Assembly: GCA_937926325.1 (NCBI GenBank)
Contig: CALAZQ010000416.1
Location: forward strand, 1 to 7,357
DNA length: 7,357 bases
Reading direction: 5' to 3'
Source of the DNA: an uncultured Planctomycetaceae bacterium
GTDB lineage: Bacteria; Planctomycetota; Planctomycetia; Pirellulales; UBA1268
Position numbers and translations under genes: made by a program. Of this stretch, positions 7,194 through 7,357 are shown piece after piece (position 1 is the first letter of the stretch; every line of letters begins with the position of its first letter). Under the pieces are notes generated by a model. It was not told the DNA's origin, searched no databases, and was given only the letters and a program-made list of their open reading frames with translations.

Positions 7194-7357
7194 TTGTGGT
7201 GATGAAAAGCTGGCACCACAAGATCATGTGCTAGCACCGCCCGTGCTAGCAGCCCGGAGGCTGTCGGGTTCGCTTCGTTCGCTGCCTGCGCCGGCTCGGG
7301 GCCGGTGAAAGTCTCGTCGCCGGGCGAGGATACGCCCAACGCTCCTCGAGCGTTCAC
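7194..7357. repeat. Hairpin-dense intergenic tract, probable repeat element
   Basis: At least six short inverted repeats follow one another: TTGTGGTG/CACCACAA (7194-7201, 7214-7221); TGCTAGCAC/GTGCTAGCA (7229-7237, 7243-7251); CAGCC/GGCTG (7250-7254, 7259-7263); CCGGC/GCCGG (7291-7295, 7301-7305); GGGCG/CGCCC (7322-7326, 7333-7337); AACGCTC/GAGCGTT (7338-7344, 7348-7354). Long reading frames are open on both strands here, but no start with a ribosome site or known protein family is seen. It is more likely an intergenic repeat or structured RNA than a gene. It runs to the window edge, so its true end is unknown. Confidence 0.5.

Noticed and set aside
7112..7357. 81-codon minus-strand frame at the right edge
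   Set aside because: It covers the hairpin-dense tract and the likely C26 promoter; both strands are open here and no ribosome site or known domain is seen.
7206..7357. Open plus-strand frame running off the right edge
   Set aside because: It has no ATG or ribosome site and consists mainly of the inverted repeats; better explained as a repeat.

Overview
The window is GC-rich, tightly packed bacterial DNA that looks planctomycete, most likely of the Pirellulales group. This is inferred from the proteins: a topoisomerase I with a long extra segment before its catalytic tyrosine, a membrane-anchored PpiD/SurA-type protein with a huge Ala/Glu/Pro/Lys-rich insert, and a cysteine-less C26-type amidotransferase homologue. 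No rRNA, tRNA, CRISPR array, transposase or phage gene is visible.

Layout from left to right. (1) 1-1220, minus strand: the N-terminal half of DNA topoisomerase I (topA), cut by the window edge just after the catalytic tyrosine. (2) 1221-1400: a divergent intergenic region with a plausible sigma70-type promoter firing rightward. (3) 1401-3767, plus strand: a 788-residue membrane-anchored PpiD/SurA-like chaperone without a recognisable parvulin domain. (4) 3768-3818: a 51-base gap between convergent genes with no terminator hairpin that I can see. (5) 3819-6029, minus strand: a complete glycogen branching enzyme (glgB) with all catalytic residues, probably starting at GTG. (6) 6030-6327: glgB leader with a compound hairpin, plus a very strong intrinsic terminator (6251-6295) that ends the next gene. 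(7) 6328-7074, minus strand: a 248-residue C26/class I glutamine amidotransferase-like protein in which the nucleophilic cysteine position is glycine. (8) 7075-7357: its leader and likely promoter, then an unusual run of consecutive small hairpins up to the window edge that looks like an intergenic repeat element.

The genes do not form an obvious pathway: DNA supercoiling, envelope protein folding, glycogen branching and a possible gamma-glutamyl or amidotransferase function sit side by side. glgB and the C26-like gene point the same way but are separated by a strong terminator, so they are probably separate transcription units. I see no convincing novel multi-gene system. The points most worth a second look are the cysteine-less C26 homologue, the hairpin-dense tract at 7194-7357, and the parvulin-less PpiD-like protein with its long low-complexity insert.
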